A stretch of DNA of 64,000 nt from Bradyrhizobium erythrophlei (GTDB lineage Bacteria; Pseudomonadota; Alphaproteobacteria; Rhizobiales; Xanthobacteraceae). A model generated the notes under the pieces. It searched no databases and was not told the origin of the DNA. It saw only the letters and a list, made by a program, of their open reading frames with translations. Below are positions 1 to 8,179 of this stretch, in pieces. The stretch is from positions 1,116,001 through 1,180,000 of the forward strand of contig FSRD01000002.1 in the NCBI GenBank assembly GCA_900129675.1, read 5' to 3'. The number at the start of each line of letters is the position of its first letter. Within the stretch, counting starts at the first letter, position 1. The translations under genes and the position numbers were made by a program.

Positions 1-232
1 CCACATCCGGAGCCAGCGGCGGCGGTTCTGGCGTGACGCTGGGCGCGGCGGCGGCCGGGGTCTGCGCGAACTCCTGCCCGGACGGCAGCGGGGGCGGAAC
101 GGGCCTCGCTGCGGCTGCCGGAGTCGCCTCGATCGCCTCCAGCCGCGTGCGCAGGGACGCTACCTGGTTCATCGCCTTGCGGGCGAAGATAAACGCGACC
201 AGCGCGATCACGAGCGAGAAGAAGTCGAACAT
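1..232 (-). CDS. DUF2339 family membrane protein, N-terminal fragment
   Basis: The gene starts at the ATG at 232 and runs off the left edge of the window, so only about 77 residues are visible. They begin MFDFFSLVIALVAFIFARKA, an N-terminal membrane helix, followed by a short charged helix and a long linker rich in Pro and Ala. This start is typical of large rhizobial DUF2339 membrane proteins, whose many transmembrane segments would lie beyond the edge. The function of the family is not established. The identification rests on the N terminus alone. Confidence 0.6.
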   Translation of the reverse strand, partial: MFDFFSLVIALVAFIFARKAMNQVASLRTRLEAIEATPAAAARPVPPPLPSGQEFAQTPAAAAPSVTPEPPPLAPDV

Positions 233-350
233 CAGGCCTCCAGGCGGGCGCGTCAGATCATTAACCGATCCGTTTCACGGCCCGTCGCAATCCAGTGAGT
301 GCAGCTTTAGCCGCTAAAAGTTCAATGAGGCCGTGCGGTATTTGCGCGCG

Positions 351-857
351 TTACTCCAGATCGACCTGGAAGGGCCGGCCTTCGACGATCATGCTGCCCG
401 GCCCCATCTCGTCGAGCGCGCGCAGCATCCGTCCCTCGCGCCCCAGTGCCTTGTCGGCGAGGCTGACGATCAGCCGGTTCGGAGATGCGATCGGGGAGGC
501 CGCGCGAATCTGGCGCGCAATCGCAATCTCGTCGCGATGCGGATTGAGCATGCAAGCGGCGGCAAAGGCGCTGGCGGTCGAGCGGCTGATGCCGGCATAG
601 CAATGCACCACCATCGGCGCGCTGCGGTCCCAACTGCGGACGAAGTTCAGCACTTTTTCGATGTGCGCTTCCGACGGCGCGAGAAACCCGTCCATGTGCT
701 CGGTGATGTCGTCGACCTGCACCTTCAGATGATTGGCCGCGAGGATCGAGGCCGGCCGCTGCACCTGATCGACATTGGCCATCACGGTGAGAACGTGACT
801 GGCGCCGGTGGCCTTGACGGTGTCGGGAAGTGCTGCGAGCGAACAGACGTGAAGCAT
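351..857 (-). CDS. tyrosine / dual-specificity phosphatase-like protein
   Basis: This 168-residue protein has the cysteine phosphatase signature HCYAGISRS at about residues 103-111, matching the HCxxGxxR(S/T) loop whose Cys is the nucleophile and whose Arg binds phosphate. An upstream Asp-rich stretch (VQVDDITEHMD) could supply the general acid. No signal peptide is seen, so it is probably cytoplasmic. The substrate cannot be told; such small alphaproteobacterial proteins are usually annotated only as protein-tyrosine-phosphatase-like. It stands alone, separated by about 80 bp from the HD-domain gene on the same strand. Confidence 0.8.
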   Translation of the reverse strand: MLHVCSLAALPDTVKATGASHVLTVMANVDQVQRPASILAANHLKVQVDDITEHMDGFLAPSEAHIEKVLNFVRSWDRSAPMVVHCYAGISRSTASAFAAACMLNPHRDEIAIARQIRAASPIASPNRLIVSLADKALGREGRMLRALDEMGPGSMIVEGRPFQVDLE

Positions 858-936
858 GGTGATCCCTGGGCGTCCTCTGGTTATCGCGATTATAGGACCG
901 CGCGCAGGGTGGTGAAAGCAGGTTCGGGCGCGGTGT

Positions 937-1554
937 TCAACCGTGCAATAGCTTGAATCGCGCCAAAAACCGCTTCTCGGCCTTTGCCGCCGTCCACGGC
1001 GTCATGTAATCCCGCTCGGTCGCCGCGGGCAGGCCCGGATCCCGGCCGAACAGGCGCTTGGCCTCGGCTTCCGCAAAGCCCGCCAGATGCGTCGCTTCGA
1101 GATAGGCAGCACCTCGGTCAGCGGCCTTGATCTTCTGGGTGATTTCATCGGCGAGCACCGGCGGCAGTCCGAACCGGATGTGGATCGCCGAAAGCAGCCG
1201 CTTTTCCACCACCTTGTAGTCGCCGCCAAGCACCGCCTTGAACGGCGAGATCATGTCGCCGATGACGTATTCCGGCGCGTCGTGCAGCAGCGCCGCGATC
1301 CGGAATTTGATATCGACGCGCGGCATCTGCTCGCGCATCACGGCCTCGACCAGCAGCGTATGCTGCGCCACCGAAAAGATATGCGGGCCGCTGGTCTGCC
1401 CGTTCCAGCGTGCGACGCGCGCGAGGCCGTGGGCGATGTCGGCGATTTCGATATCCAGCGGCGAGGGGTCGAGCAGATCGAGCCGCCGTCCCGACAGCAT
1501 CCGCTGCCAGACGCGGGTGGAGACATCGGAGGCGGACGATTTTCTGGCCGTCAT
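937..1554 (-). CDS. HD-domain hydrolase (YfbR-like)
   Basis: This is a 205-residue HD-superfamily protein. The metal-binding pattern is visible as H in FSVAQHTLL, the HD pair in ALLHDAPEYVIGD and a downstream Asp (KAADRGA). The sequence after the HD pair (MISPFK) resembles YfbR-type 5'-deoxynucleotidases, but the substrate is not shown. The ATG at 1554 overlaps the tag stop codon by 4 bp, indicating translational coupling. A longer reading frame upstream lies inside tag in another frame and is not part of this gene. Confidence 0.75.
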   Translation of the reverse strand: MTARKSSASDVSTRVWQRMLSGRRLDLLDPSPLDIEIADIAHGLARVARWNGQTSGPHIFSVAQHTLLVEAVMREQMPRVDIKFRIAALLHDAPEYVIGDMISPFKAVLGGDYKVVEKRLLSAIHIRFGLPPVLADEITQKIKAADRGAAYLEATHLAGFAEAEAKRLFGRDPGLPAATERDYMTPWTAAKAEKRFLARFKLLHG

Positions 1555-2177
1555 TTGATCTTGAGGCGGGGGCTGCGATGCGTCCCGCTGCAGGTCTCGT
1601 GGCAGAAGCAGGTGACCAGATGGTCGTTGACCATGCCAGTGGCCTGCATGAAGGCGTAGACGATGGTCGGGCCGACGAATTTGAAGCCGCGGGAGGCGAG
1701 TTCCTTGGAAATCTTGATTGATGTTGGCGTCGATGCCGGCACGCTGGCGGTGGTCTTGAACGTGTTGACCTTCGGCTTGCCGTCGACGAAGTCCCACAGG
1801 AATTTCGAGAAGCCCGGGCCCTCTTCCATGATCTTCAGGTAGGATTTGGCGCTTGCGACCGTGCCCTCGATCTTGGCGCGGTTGCGGACGATGCCGGCGT
1901 CGTTCATCAGCGCCTCGACTTTTTTCGCATTGTAGCGCGCGATCTTCTCCGGCTGAAAATCGGCGAACGCTTTGCGAAAGTTCTCGCGCTTGCGCAGGAT
2001 CGTGATCCACGACAGCCCGGCCTGGAAACCGTCCAAGATCAGTTTTTCATACAGCGCGCGGTCGTCATATTCCGGCACGCCCCATTCGGTGTCGTGATAG
2101 GCCATGTAAAACGGATCTTCACCCGGCCACGGGCATCGCATCTTGCCATCGGCATGCAGGCGCGCGGACCTGGTCAT
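1551..2177 (-). CDS. tag: DNA-3-methyladenine glycosylase I
   Basis: This 208-residue base-excision repair enzyme removes 3-methyladenine from alkylated DNA. Family landmarks are CPWPGEDPFYMAYHDTEWG near the N terminus, GFQAGLSWITILRKRENFR, and the C-terminal VNDHLVTCFCHE. The two Cys and two His that form the zinc snap in Tag enzymes are present. Translation may begin at residue 13 (MRCPWP) instead of 1. The start overlaps the end of the upstream ygfZ-like gene by 4 bp and the stop overlaps the HD gene by 4 bp, so the three form one operon. Confidence 0.92.
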   Translation of the reverse strand: MTRSARLHADGKMRCPWPGEDPFYMAYHDTEWGVPEYDDRALYEKLILDGFQAGLSWITILRKRENFRKAFADFQPEKIARYNAKKVEALMNDAGIVRNRAKIEGTVASAKSYLKIMEEGPGFSKFLWDFVDGKPKVNTFKTTASVPASTPTSIKISKELASRGFKFVGPTIVYAFMQATGMVNDHLVTCFCHETCSGTHRSPRLKIK

Positions 2178-3067
2178 GCGACGGTCTGCTTCGGTGGGGT
2201 GCGAACGTCGTCCGGATCGGCGAGGCGGATGCCGAGGCCGCCCGCGGTCAGTGGCAGGCCGGCCTCCAGCGCATCGGCGACGCGATCGGTGCGGACCAGC
2301 GCCAGACCGTTGCCGCCGGCGGTCGAACCCATGGTGCCGACCGCCTTGTCGCCGGCAAGGATTGTCGCGCCCGGTTCCGGCGACAGGTCTTCCAGCACGA
2401 CCCTCACGGTTCGCGTGCGCGCGGTGCCGCGATGCTGCATCCGCGACACCACTTCCTGTCCGACGTAGCAGCCCTTGTCGAAATCGACGCCGTGCAGGCG
2501 ATCCATGTTGGTCTCATGCGGAAACGCGTCGCCATACATGAAATCGAGGCCGCCGCGCGGGGCGCCCGAACCGATGCGATGGGCCTCATAGGCGGCGCTG
2601 TCGACGAGTTCGGCGCCGATCAAATCGGCAACCTTCTGCTTGAGTTCTTCGGGCACGAGGATGCGCCAGCCGAGCGCGTCGTTGCGCGGATCGGCGAATG
2701 CAAGATCGGGCTTCATCGCGGGTTCGCCGCCCCACACCGCCAGCACGCCGAGGCTGTCGGTGAGGCTGTCGGTGAGATTCTCCACCGCGACCTTGGCGCG
2801 CAGCTTGTAGAAGCCGAGCTTGGCTGCAAGTCCCGGCGCCAGCGCGCGCGGGGCATCGATCAGAAAGCCGCCGCCATGGCCGGCCGGCGCCTCCGTGATC
2901 AGGAAATCGGTGACGATCTTGCCCTGCGGCGTCAGCAGCGCGCCGAACCGGCCAAGGCCGGGGCGAAGCAGCGTCACGTCGGTCGTAACGAGGCCGTTGA
3001 GGAAGTTGCGGGCATCCTCGCCGCTGACCTTGACCACGCCCCGGTCTGGAAGAAACGCTGCTTTCAT
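2174..3067 (-). CDS. ygfZ: YgfZ/GcvT-fold folate-binding protein
   Basis: This 297-residue protein belongs to the YgfZ (IbaG/COG0354) family, which uses folate to support assembly or repair of certain Fe-S enzymes. The hallmark KGCYVGQE motif, with the conserved Cys, is present at about residues 206-213. The folate-binding GcvT-like N-terminal region is seen as LTPQGKIVTDFLI. The ATG at 3067 (MKAAFLPDRG) was chosen over an upstream ATG at 3136 because family similarity begins there. It is the first gene of a tightly overlapping unit with tag and the HD hydrolase. Confidence 0.88.
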   Translation of the reverse strand: MKAAFLPDRGVVKVSGEDARNFLNGLVTTDVTLLRPGLGRFGALLTPQGKIVTDFLITEAPAGHGGGFLIDAPRALAPGLAAKLGFYKLRAKVAVENLTDSLTDSLGVLAVWGGEPAMKPDLAFADPRNDALGWRILVPEELKQKVADLIGAELVDSAAYEAHRIGSGAPRGGLDFMYGDAFPHETNMDRLHGVDFDKGCYVGQEVVSRMQHRGTARTRTVRVVLEDLSPEPGATILAGDKAVGTMGSTAGGNGLALVRTDRVADALEAGLPLTAGGLGIRLADPDDVRTPPKQTVA

Positions 3068-3208
3068 TCGCGTAAAAGGCCTTTTTTCGACGTTCTTTTT
3101 TGAAGTTCCTGGGGAAATACCGGTCGCAGATATCACACGGGAACGTAAGGCGCTAAGGTGCCGTCAACAAGGCCCGCGCGACCACTCAAAAGCGGGCGTC
3201 GAGGACCG

Positions 3209-4543
3209 ATGAATCAGCGATTTGATACCATTCTAAAATCCGGCACTGTGGTCAATCAGGACGGTGAGGGCATCCGCGACATTGGCGTCACCAATGGCCG
3301 GATCGCCGCGATCGGCGGTTTGGGGCAGGCGTCGGCGGGCGAGGTGATCGACTGCAAGGGGCTGCATATCCTGCCCGGCGTGATGGACACGCAGGTGCAT
3401 TTCCGCGAACCGGGCCAGACCCACAAGGAGGACCTGGAAACGGGATCGCGCAGCGCCGTGATGGGCGGCGTCACCGCGGTGTTCGAAATGCCGAACACCG
3501 ATCCGCTCACCATCACGGAAGCGACTTTCGCCGACAAGGTGAAGCGCGGCCGTCACCGCATGCATTGCGATTTTGCGTTCTTCATCGGTGGCACCCGCGA
3601 GAACGTGCAGGATTTGCCGGAACTCGAGCGCGCGCCGGGCTGCGCCGGCGTAAAAGTGTTCATCGGCTCCTCCACCGGCGCGCTGTTGGTCGAGGACGAC
3701 GAAAGCCTGCGGCGGATCTTTCAGGTGATCCGGCGCCGCGCCGCATTCCACGCCGAGGACGAATACCGGCTCAATGATCGAAAGCCGCTGCGCGTCGAGG
3801 GCGATCCGCGCTCGCATCCGGTCTGGCGCGACGAGACCGCGGCGCTGATGGCGACCCAGCGGCTGGTGAAACTCGCGCATGAGACCGGAAAGCGCATCCA
3901 CGTGCTGCATATCTCCACCAAGCAGGAGATCGAGTTTTTGCGCGACCACAAGGACGTCGCGTCCTGCGAGGCGACGCCGCATCACCTGACGCTGGTTGCG
4001 CCCGAATGCTACGAGCGGCTGGGCACCCGCGCGCAGATGAATCCGCCGGTGCGCTCGGCCGATCATCGCGACGGCATCTGGTACGGCATCGAGCAGGGCA
4101 TCATCGACGTGCTCGGTTCCGACCACGCCCCGCATACGCTGGAGGAAAAGGCGAAGACCTATCCGGCCTCGCCGTCGGGCATGACGGGCGTGCAGACGCT
4201 GGTGCCGCTGATGCTCGATCACGTCAATGCCGGGCGGTTGTCGCTGGCGCGCTTCGTCGATCTCACCAGCGCAGGTCCGGCGCGGCTGTACGACATCGCC
4301 TGCAAAGGCCGGATCGCGGCGGGCTATGACGCCGACTTCACCGTCGTCGATCTCAAGCGCAGCGAAACCATCACCAACAAATGGGTGGCCTCGCGCGCCG
4401 GCTGGACGCCCTATGACGGCGTGCGCGTGACCGGCTGGCCGGTCGGCACGTTCGTACGCGGCAGGCGCGTGATGTGGCAGGGCGAGGTGATGACGCCGTC
4501 GACGGGCGAGCCGGTGCGGTTTCTGGAGACGCTGAGGGCGTGA
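3209..4543 (+). CDS. pyrC: dihydroorotase-family amidohydrolase
   Basis: This 444-residue cyclic amidohydrolase probably interconverts carbamoyl-aspartate and dihydroorotate in pyrimidine synthesis. Visible landmarks are DTQVHFREPG, the carbamylated-Lys region GVKVFIGSSTG, metal-ligand regions HVLHIS and CEATPHHL, and the catalytic loop GSDHAPH. The first His of the usual HxH metal motif is Gln here (QVH), so the metal site may be mononuclear or altered, and activity on dihydroorotate is inferred. GAGGACC upstream of the ATG at 3209 supports the start. It is divergent from the ygfZ operon. Confidence 0.82.
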   Translation: MNQRFDTILKSGTVVNQDGEGIRDIGVTNGRIAAIGGLGQASAGEVIDCKGLHILPGVMDTQVHFREPGQTHKEDLETGSRSAVMGGVTAVFEMPNTDPLTITEATFADKVKRGRHRMHCDFAFFIGGTRENVQDLPELERAPGCAGVKVFIGSSTGALLVEDDESLRRIFQVIRRRAAFHAEDEYRLNDRKPLRVEGDPRSHPVWRDETAALMATQRLVKLAHETGKRIHVLHISTKQEIEFLRDHKDVASCEATPHHLTLVAPECYERLGTRAQMNPPVRSADHRDGIWYGIEQGIIDVLGSDHAPHTLEEKAKTYPASPSGMTGVQTLVPLMLDHVNAGRLSLARFVDLTSAGPARLYDIACKGRIAAGYDADFTVVDLKRSETITNKWVASRAGWTPYDGVRVTGWPVGTFVRGRRVMWQGEVMTPSTGEPVRFLETLRA

Positions 4544-4557
4544 GGCGCGTTTTTCTC

Positions 4558-4643
4558 CGTCATTGCGAGCGCAGCGAAGCAATCCATGTCGCAGCATAAC
4601 GGATAGATGGATTGCTTCGTCGCTTGCGCTCCTCGCAATGACG
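4558..4643. repeat. long inverted repeat between convergent genes
   Basis: An almost perfect palindrome: the left arm starts CGTCATTGCGAGCGCAGCGA and the right arm ends in its near complement CTCGCAATGACG, with about 29 bp of pairing around a short centre. It lies between the dihydroorotase-family gene and a convergent small gene. It resembles dispersed REP-like elements of Bradyrhizobium-type genomes and could act as a bidirectional terminator. Confidence 0.8.
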
Positions 4644-4709
4644 GTGCTCTGGAATACTGGGTCGCCCGGTCAAGCCCGGTCAAGCCGTGCGATGACAGGG
4701 GAGCAAGAT

Positions 4710-4976
4710 TTACTGCTTCGCCAGCGCCAGCGAAAATTCGCCGTCGCGCACGCGCGCCGGAAGGCCTTCGACGAATTTCGCGACCGCGTCCTCGCCGTAG
4801 GTGGAGACCAACTCGGCCAGGGCCGTGAACAGGCTCGCCTGTGCCAGGCAATCGCCATCGACGCCGTCGTGCCGCGCTTCCGCCCAGGCCTCGTTGAGAT
4901 AACCGAGCGCGGCCTGCTTCTGTTCGTGATCCGGCAGCTGGTCGCGGTGAAAGGAAAAGGACGAAGGATGGCTCAT
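4710..4976 (-). CDS. conserved hypothetical protein, 88 aa
   Basis: A small soluble protein beginning MSHPSSFSFHRDQLPDHEQK. The ATG at 4976 is preferred over one at 5039 because the stretch before it is low-complexity and does not look coding. It is mostly helical with several acidic patches (YGEDAVAKFVEGLPARVRDG). No motif, signal peptide or membrane segment is seen. I do not recognise a function. The gene faces the dihydroorotase gene across the long inverted repeat. Confidence 0.6.
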   Translation of the reverse strand: MSHPSSFSFHRDQLPDHEQKQAALGYLNEAWAEARHDGVDGDCLAQASLFTALAELVSTYGEDAVAKFVEGLPARVRDGEFSLALAKQ

Positions 4977-5164
4977 GAAACCCAGCAGACTGTGCGCGCG
5001 ATCCCCGGCGGAGCGCGCCTGATGGCCGAGGTGTAGCATGCGCCGCAGAGTCGCCTAGACCACATCTTTAGAAAAGGTTAACGGCGCTGCCGGCCTTTGA
5101 CCAGCTTTCCCGTGGCAGCCGGAACCCGTCACGCCCGGCCGCCTTTCGCGGAGATTTCGATCCG

Positions 5165-5812
5165 TCAGCCCAATGCGCTGTGGATATGGTCGAGCAGGGC
5201 CCGCGGCGAGGCGCAGACATGGCTGGCGCCGGCCCCGACCAGCTCTTCCTCGCTACCGTATCCGTAGAGCACGCCGATCCCGCGAATGCCGTTATTCCTG
5301 GCGCCCACCATGTCGTGGCTGCGGTCGCCGATCATCAGCGCCTGCGACGGGTCGACGCCTGCTGTGTCGATCGCATAGGCCAGCAGATCGCCCTTGTTAA
5401 CGCGGGTCCCGTCCAGTTCCGAACCGAACACATATTCGAAATGGCCGGTCAGGCCGAAATGATCGATGATTCGTTCGGCAAAGATTCGGGGCTTGCTGGT
5501 CGCGACGAACAAGCGGTGCGGCGACGCTCGCAACGTCGCCAGGACGCGTTCGATATCCGGATAGACGCTGTTCTCGTACAGGCCGACATCGGCAAATCGC
5601 TCGCGATAGAGCGTCACCGCGCGATCGGCCAGGCGCTCGCCGCCCAGCATCGTAACGAAGCTCGCGCGCAGCGGCGGCCCGATGCACCAGGTCAGTTCGT
5701 CCTGCGTCGGGACCGGAAGGTCGAGCTTTTGCAGCGCATATTGGATCGACCTGGTGATGCCGGGTTTCGGATCCGTCAGCGTGCCGTCGAGATCGAAGAA
5801 GATCGTGTCCAT
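5165..5812 (-). CDS. HAD-superfamily phosphatase, phosphoglycolate phosphatase-like
   Basis: This 215-residue HAD hydrolase has motif I FFDLDGTLTDPKPGI at the N terminus (the first Asp is the nucleophile, the second the acid), motif II FVATSKP, a downstream Lys, and motif IV MIGDRSHDMVGARNNG. Its size and cap layout match Gph/PpaX-type phosphatases acting on small phosphorylated metabolites. The ATG at 5812 (MDTIFFD) was chosen because it places motif I at the usual distance from the start. The exact substrate is not determinable from sequence. Confidence 0.85.
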   Translation of the reverse strand: MDTIFFDLDGTLTDPKPGITRSIQYALQKLDLPVPTQDELTWCIGPPLRASFVTMLGGERLADRAVTLYRERFADVGLYENSVYPDIERVLATLRASPHRLFVATSKPRIFAERIIDHFGLTGHFEYVFGSELDGTRVNKGDLLAYAIDTAGVDPSQALMIGDRSHDMVGARNNGIRGIGVLYGYGSEEELVGAGASHVCASPRALLDHIHSALG

Positions 5813-5837
5813 GGGGTTTCGGTTCGAAGCCGGCCTG

Positions 5838-6227
5838 TTAGTTCGCATAGCGCGCGGTCAGGTCGCGCGAGATCTTGGAGCCTTCCTCGATATAGCGGCG
5901 GATCGCGATCGAGGCCGCCGGCGTGCAGGTCCGGTAGGTCTGCTGAAAACCGTTATAGCCGCGATTGAAGCCTGCGATCATGCGCGCGCGGCGGTCGCCG
6001 GAGGGAGTTTCGGCGTCGATCAGCGCCTGCATTTCGTTGCGCCATTTCGGGCCTTCATTGGTGCCGCAGATGCCCCGCAGATAGTGCAGGGTGCCGAGGA
6101 TCTCGGCCAGCCGCTGCAGGTCGCCGTCGAACGGCGCCGGCGCATCCTGGGCCCGCGCTGGGCCGAGATGGCATGCCGGGACGATGATGAGAATGGCCAG
6201 TAAATAGGCCGAAAATTTCTTGCACAT
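5838..6227 (-). CDS. TIGR02301 family secreted protein
   Basis: A 129-residue protein with a Sec signal peptide (hydrophobic run in LLAILIIVPACHLG, cleavage likely near ARAQD). The mature region LQRLAEILGTLHYLRGICG...W and FNRGYNGFQQTYRTC matches the alphaproteobacterial family TIGR02301, of unknown function. Two Cys in the mature part could form a disulfide. It ends 25 bp before the HAD phosphatase and lies downstream of a Nudix gene on the same strand. Confidence 0.75.
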   Translation of the reverse strand: MCKKFSAYLLAILIIVPACHLGPARAQDAPAPFDGDLQRLAEILGTLHYLRGICGTNEGPKWRNEMQALIDAETPSGDRRARMIAGFNRGYNGFQQTYRTCTPAASIAIRRYIEEGSKISRDLTARYAN

Positions 6228-6302
6228 GAGGGGTTCCGAACCCGCGTGGTATGCCCCCTCAATGGGCTGGAAGCAAGGCGCGCGAGACGGGGCAAACTGG
6301 CC

Positions 6303-6782
6303 CTAAATCAGCCGCCGGGCGGCGGCAATGACCTCCTGGAGGCCGCCGGTGACCTGGAGATCGCCGATTGCATCGGGCTCGAGCCATTTGAAGTCGTCAT
6401 GTTCGTCGTTCAGGACCGGCTCCTTGGCCCTCCAGCGGGCCGCGAACGACATGATCAGATAGTGTCCGCCGCCGCCGCCGGTTCCCGGCAGTACTTCGCG
6501 CCAGCCGGCAAGTCCGACAATCTCGATTTTCAGCCCGGTTTCCTCATCGACCTCGCGGTGCAGGGCGGTATGCAGCGATTCGCCGAATTCGACCCGGCCG
6601 CCGGGGAACGAATAGAAGCCTTTGCCCGGCGAACGGGCGCGGCGCACCAGCAGCACCTTGCCATCGCGAAAGATCGCGCCGCTGACGGCGAGCTGGGGAT
6701 GGGAAGGTTGCAGGGGGGCGACCAAGGTAAGATCCGGAAAGGTGGAACCGGTTTTTCGGACCCGATCATGCCTCATCGACAT
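6303..6782 (-). CDS. Nudix hydrolase
   Basis: This 159-residue protein hydrolyses a nucleoside-diphosphate-linked compound. The Nudix box (GX5EX7REUXEEXGU) is complete: GGRVEFGES followed by REVDEETGL at about residues 62-84, supplying the Mg2+-binding glutamates. The preceding GAIFRDGKVLLVRRA strand is typical of the fold. The substrate is not identifiable. An alternative start two codons in (MRHDR) is possible. It lies 75 bp before the TIGR02301 gene and probably shares its transcript. Confidence 0.85.
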   Translation of the reverse strand: MSMRHDRVRKTGSTFPDLTLVAPLQPSHPQLAVSGAIFRDGKVLLVRRARSPGKGFYSFPGGRVEFGESLHTALHREVDEETGLKIEIVGLAGWREVLPGTGGGGGHYLIMSFAARWRAKEPVLNDEHDDFKWLEPDAIGDLQVTGGLQEVIAAARRLI

Positions 6783-6817
6783 GCGCAGGTCTAATTCGCC
6801 GCCATCGCCGTCGGCGA

Positions 6818-7336
6818 TCAGTTATTCGCCATGATGGTTTCGACGTCGGCATCGGTGCCGCCATTGATGATGCCGCCGGCCAGCGTCACCAGCGGCTTGA
6901 CCCAGATCGTGGCCTGCTCGGCCAGCGTCGCGCGGGTCTTGTCCTGGCGGACTTCGCGCATCGCCTGGCCCACCGCGGTCAGGATCGAGGTCATGGTCGA
7001 GGTGATGTTATCGAACTCGGCGCGGGTCTTGGTGTCGGCCAATTCGTAGGCCTCGATCGCAAGGTCGCGGGCCTTGAAATTGGAAAGCGTGAAATGCTCG
7101 GCGTAGGACAACGGGTACCAGGCCAGGAAGTCTTCCGAGCACTCCGGAATGTCCGGAACCATCTCCAGCAGCATGATGGCTTCGTTGAAGTGATTCAGAT
7201 AATCGGTGGCGAGCCCGGTGCGGGGGTTGATGTTGGCGGCGCGCAACTTCGCCGTCCAGGCCTCCGCGTCGGTGCCGGTCGGTCGCGGTGTCGAGCGATC
7301 GGGTCGCGCGGATGTGGAGAAGGCTGTCGAGCTCAT
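6818..7336 (-). CDS. conserved hypothetical protein, 172 aa
   Basis: A soluble, mainly helical protein with no signal peptide. The core (NINPRTGLATDYLNHFNEAIMLLEMV) and an acidic helical centre are seen, but no catalytic motif. The ATG at 7336 (MSSTAFSTS) was preferred over 7354 because the extra residues add nothing conserved in appearance. It is divergent from the SRAP gene and ends about 35 bp before the Nudix gene. I do not recognise a function. Confidence 0.65.
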   Translation of the reverse strand: MSSTAFSTSARPDRSTPRPTGTDAEAWTAKLRAANINPRTGLATDYLNHFNEAIMLLEMVPDIPECSEDFLAWYPLSYAEHFTLSNFKARDLAIEAYELADTKTRAEFDNITSTMTSILTAVGQAMREVRQDKTRATLAEQATIWVKPLVTLAGGIINGGTDADVETIMANN

Positions 7337-7398
7337 CGATTCCAGTGTTAACACCTGACGTTAACAGCAACTAAACGGCTACTATCTTTGGTCAGATA

Positions 7399-8163
7399 AT
7401 GTGCGGACGTTTCGTAATCACCTCGCCGCCGGCGGCACTTAGGCAGATTTTTGGCTATGCCGAGCAGCCCAATTTCCCGCCGCGGCACAATATTGCGCCA
7501 ACCCAGCCAATCCCGGTCGTCATCCTCGAAAATGGCGGCCGGCATTTCCGGCTGATGCGCTGGGGCCTGGTGCCGGCCTGGGTCAAGGACCCCCGCAAAT
7601 TCGGCCTGCTGATCAACGCGCGTTCGGAGACGGTGCAGGACAAGCCGGCGTTCAAGAACGCCATCAAGCGCCGGCGGGTCCTGGTTCCGGCCGACGGCTA
7701 TTACGAATGGCAGGATGGCGCCGGCCGCAAACGGCCATTTTTCATCCACCGCCGCGACGGCCAGCCGGTCGGCTTTGCGGCGCTGGCGGAAACCTGGATG
7801 GGGCCGAACGGCGAGGAGATCGACAGCATCGCCATCGTCACCGCGCCGGCCAGCCGCGATCTGGCGGTGCTGCATCACCGCGTGCCCGTGACCATTGCGC
7901 CCGATGATTTCGAGCGCTGGCTCGATGGCCGCGCCAACGATGCCGAAGCCGTCATGGCGCTGTTGACCGGGCCGGCCGAAGGCGAGTTCGGCTGGCATGA
8001 GGTCTCGACCCGAGTCAATCGCGTCGCCAATGACGACGCGCAATTGATCCTGCCGATCAGCGATGAGGAGCGGGCGGCGGAAGAGCCGAAGCCGGCGAAG
8101 AAGGTGGCGCGCAAGGCTGTTCCGGCGGCATCCGAGGATGACGGGCAGGGTTCGCTGTTTTGA
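7399..8163 (+). CDS. SOS response-associated peptidase (SRAP/YedK/HMCES family)
   Basis: This 254-residue protein is of the SRAP family, which forms a stable thiazolidine crosslink with abasic sites in single-stranded DNA and shields them from cleavage. The catalytic Cys2 immediately follows Met1 (MCGRFV). Other family residues are the Asn in INARSET, the Glu in YYEWQD and the His in HHRVPV. The C terminus ends in a Lys/Ala-rich tail. The start is fixed because Cys2 must become the N-terminal residue. No LexA box is evident upstream. Confidence 0.93.
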   Translation: MCGRFVITSPPAALRQIFGYAEQPNFPPRHNIAPTQPIPVVILENGGRHFRLMRWGLVPAWVKDPRKFGLLINARSETVQDKPAFKNAIKRRRVLVPADGYYEWQDGAGRKRPFFIHRRDGQPVGFAALAETWMGPNGEEIDSIAIVTAPASRDLAVLHHRVPVTIAPDDFERWLDGRANDAEAVMALLTGPAEGEFGWHEVSTRVNRVANDDAQLILPISDEERAAEEPKPAKKVARKAVPAASEDDGQGSLF

Positions 8164-8179
8164 GTCCACCCTGCGATGC

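Noticed and set aside
3233..4597. Minus-strand ORF of 454 codons
   Set aside because: Antisense shadow of the dihydroorotase-family gene; Arg/His-rich composition without any domain.
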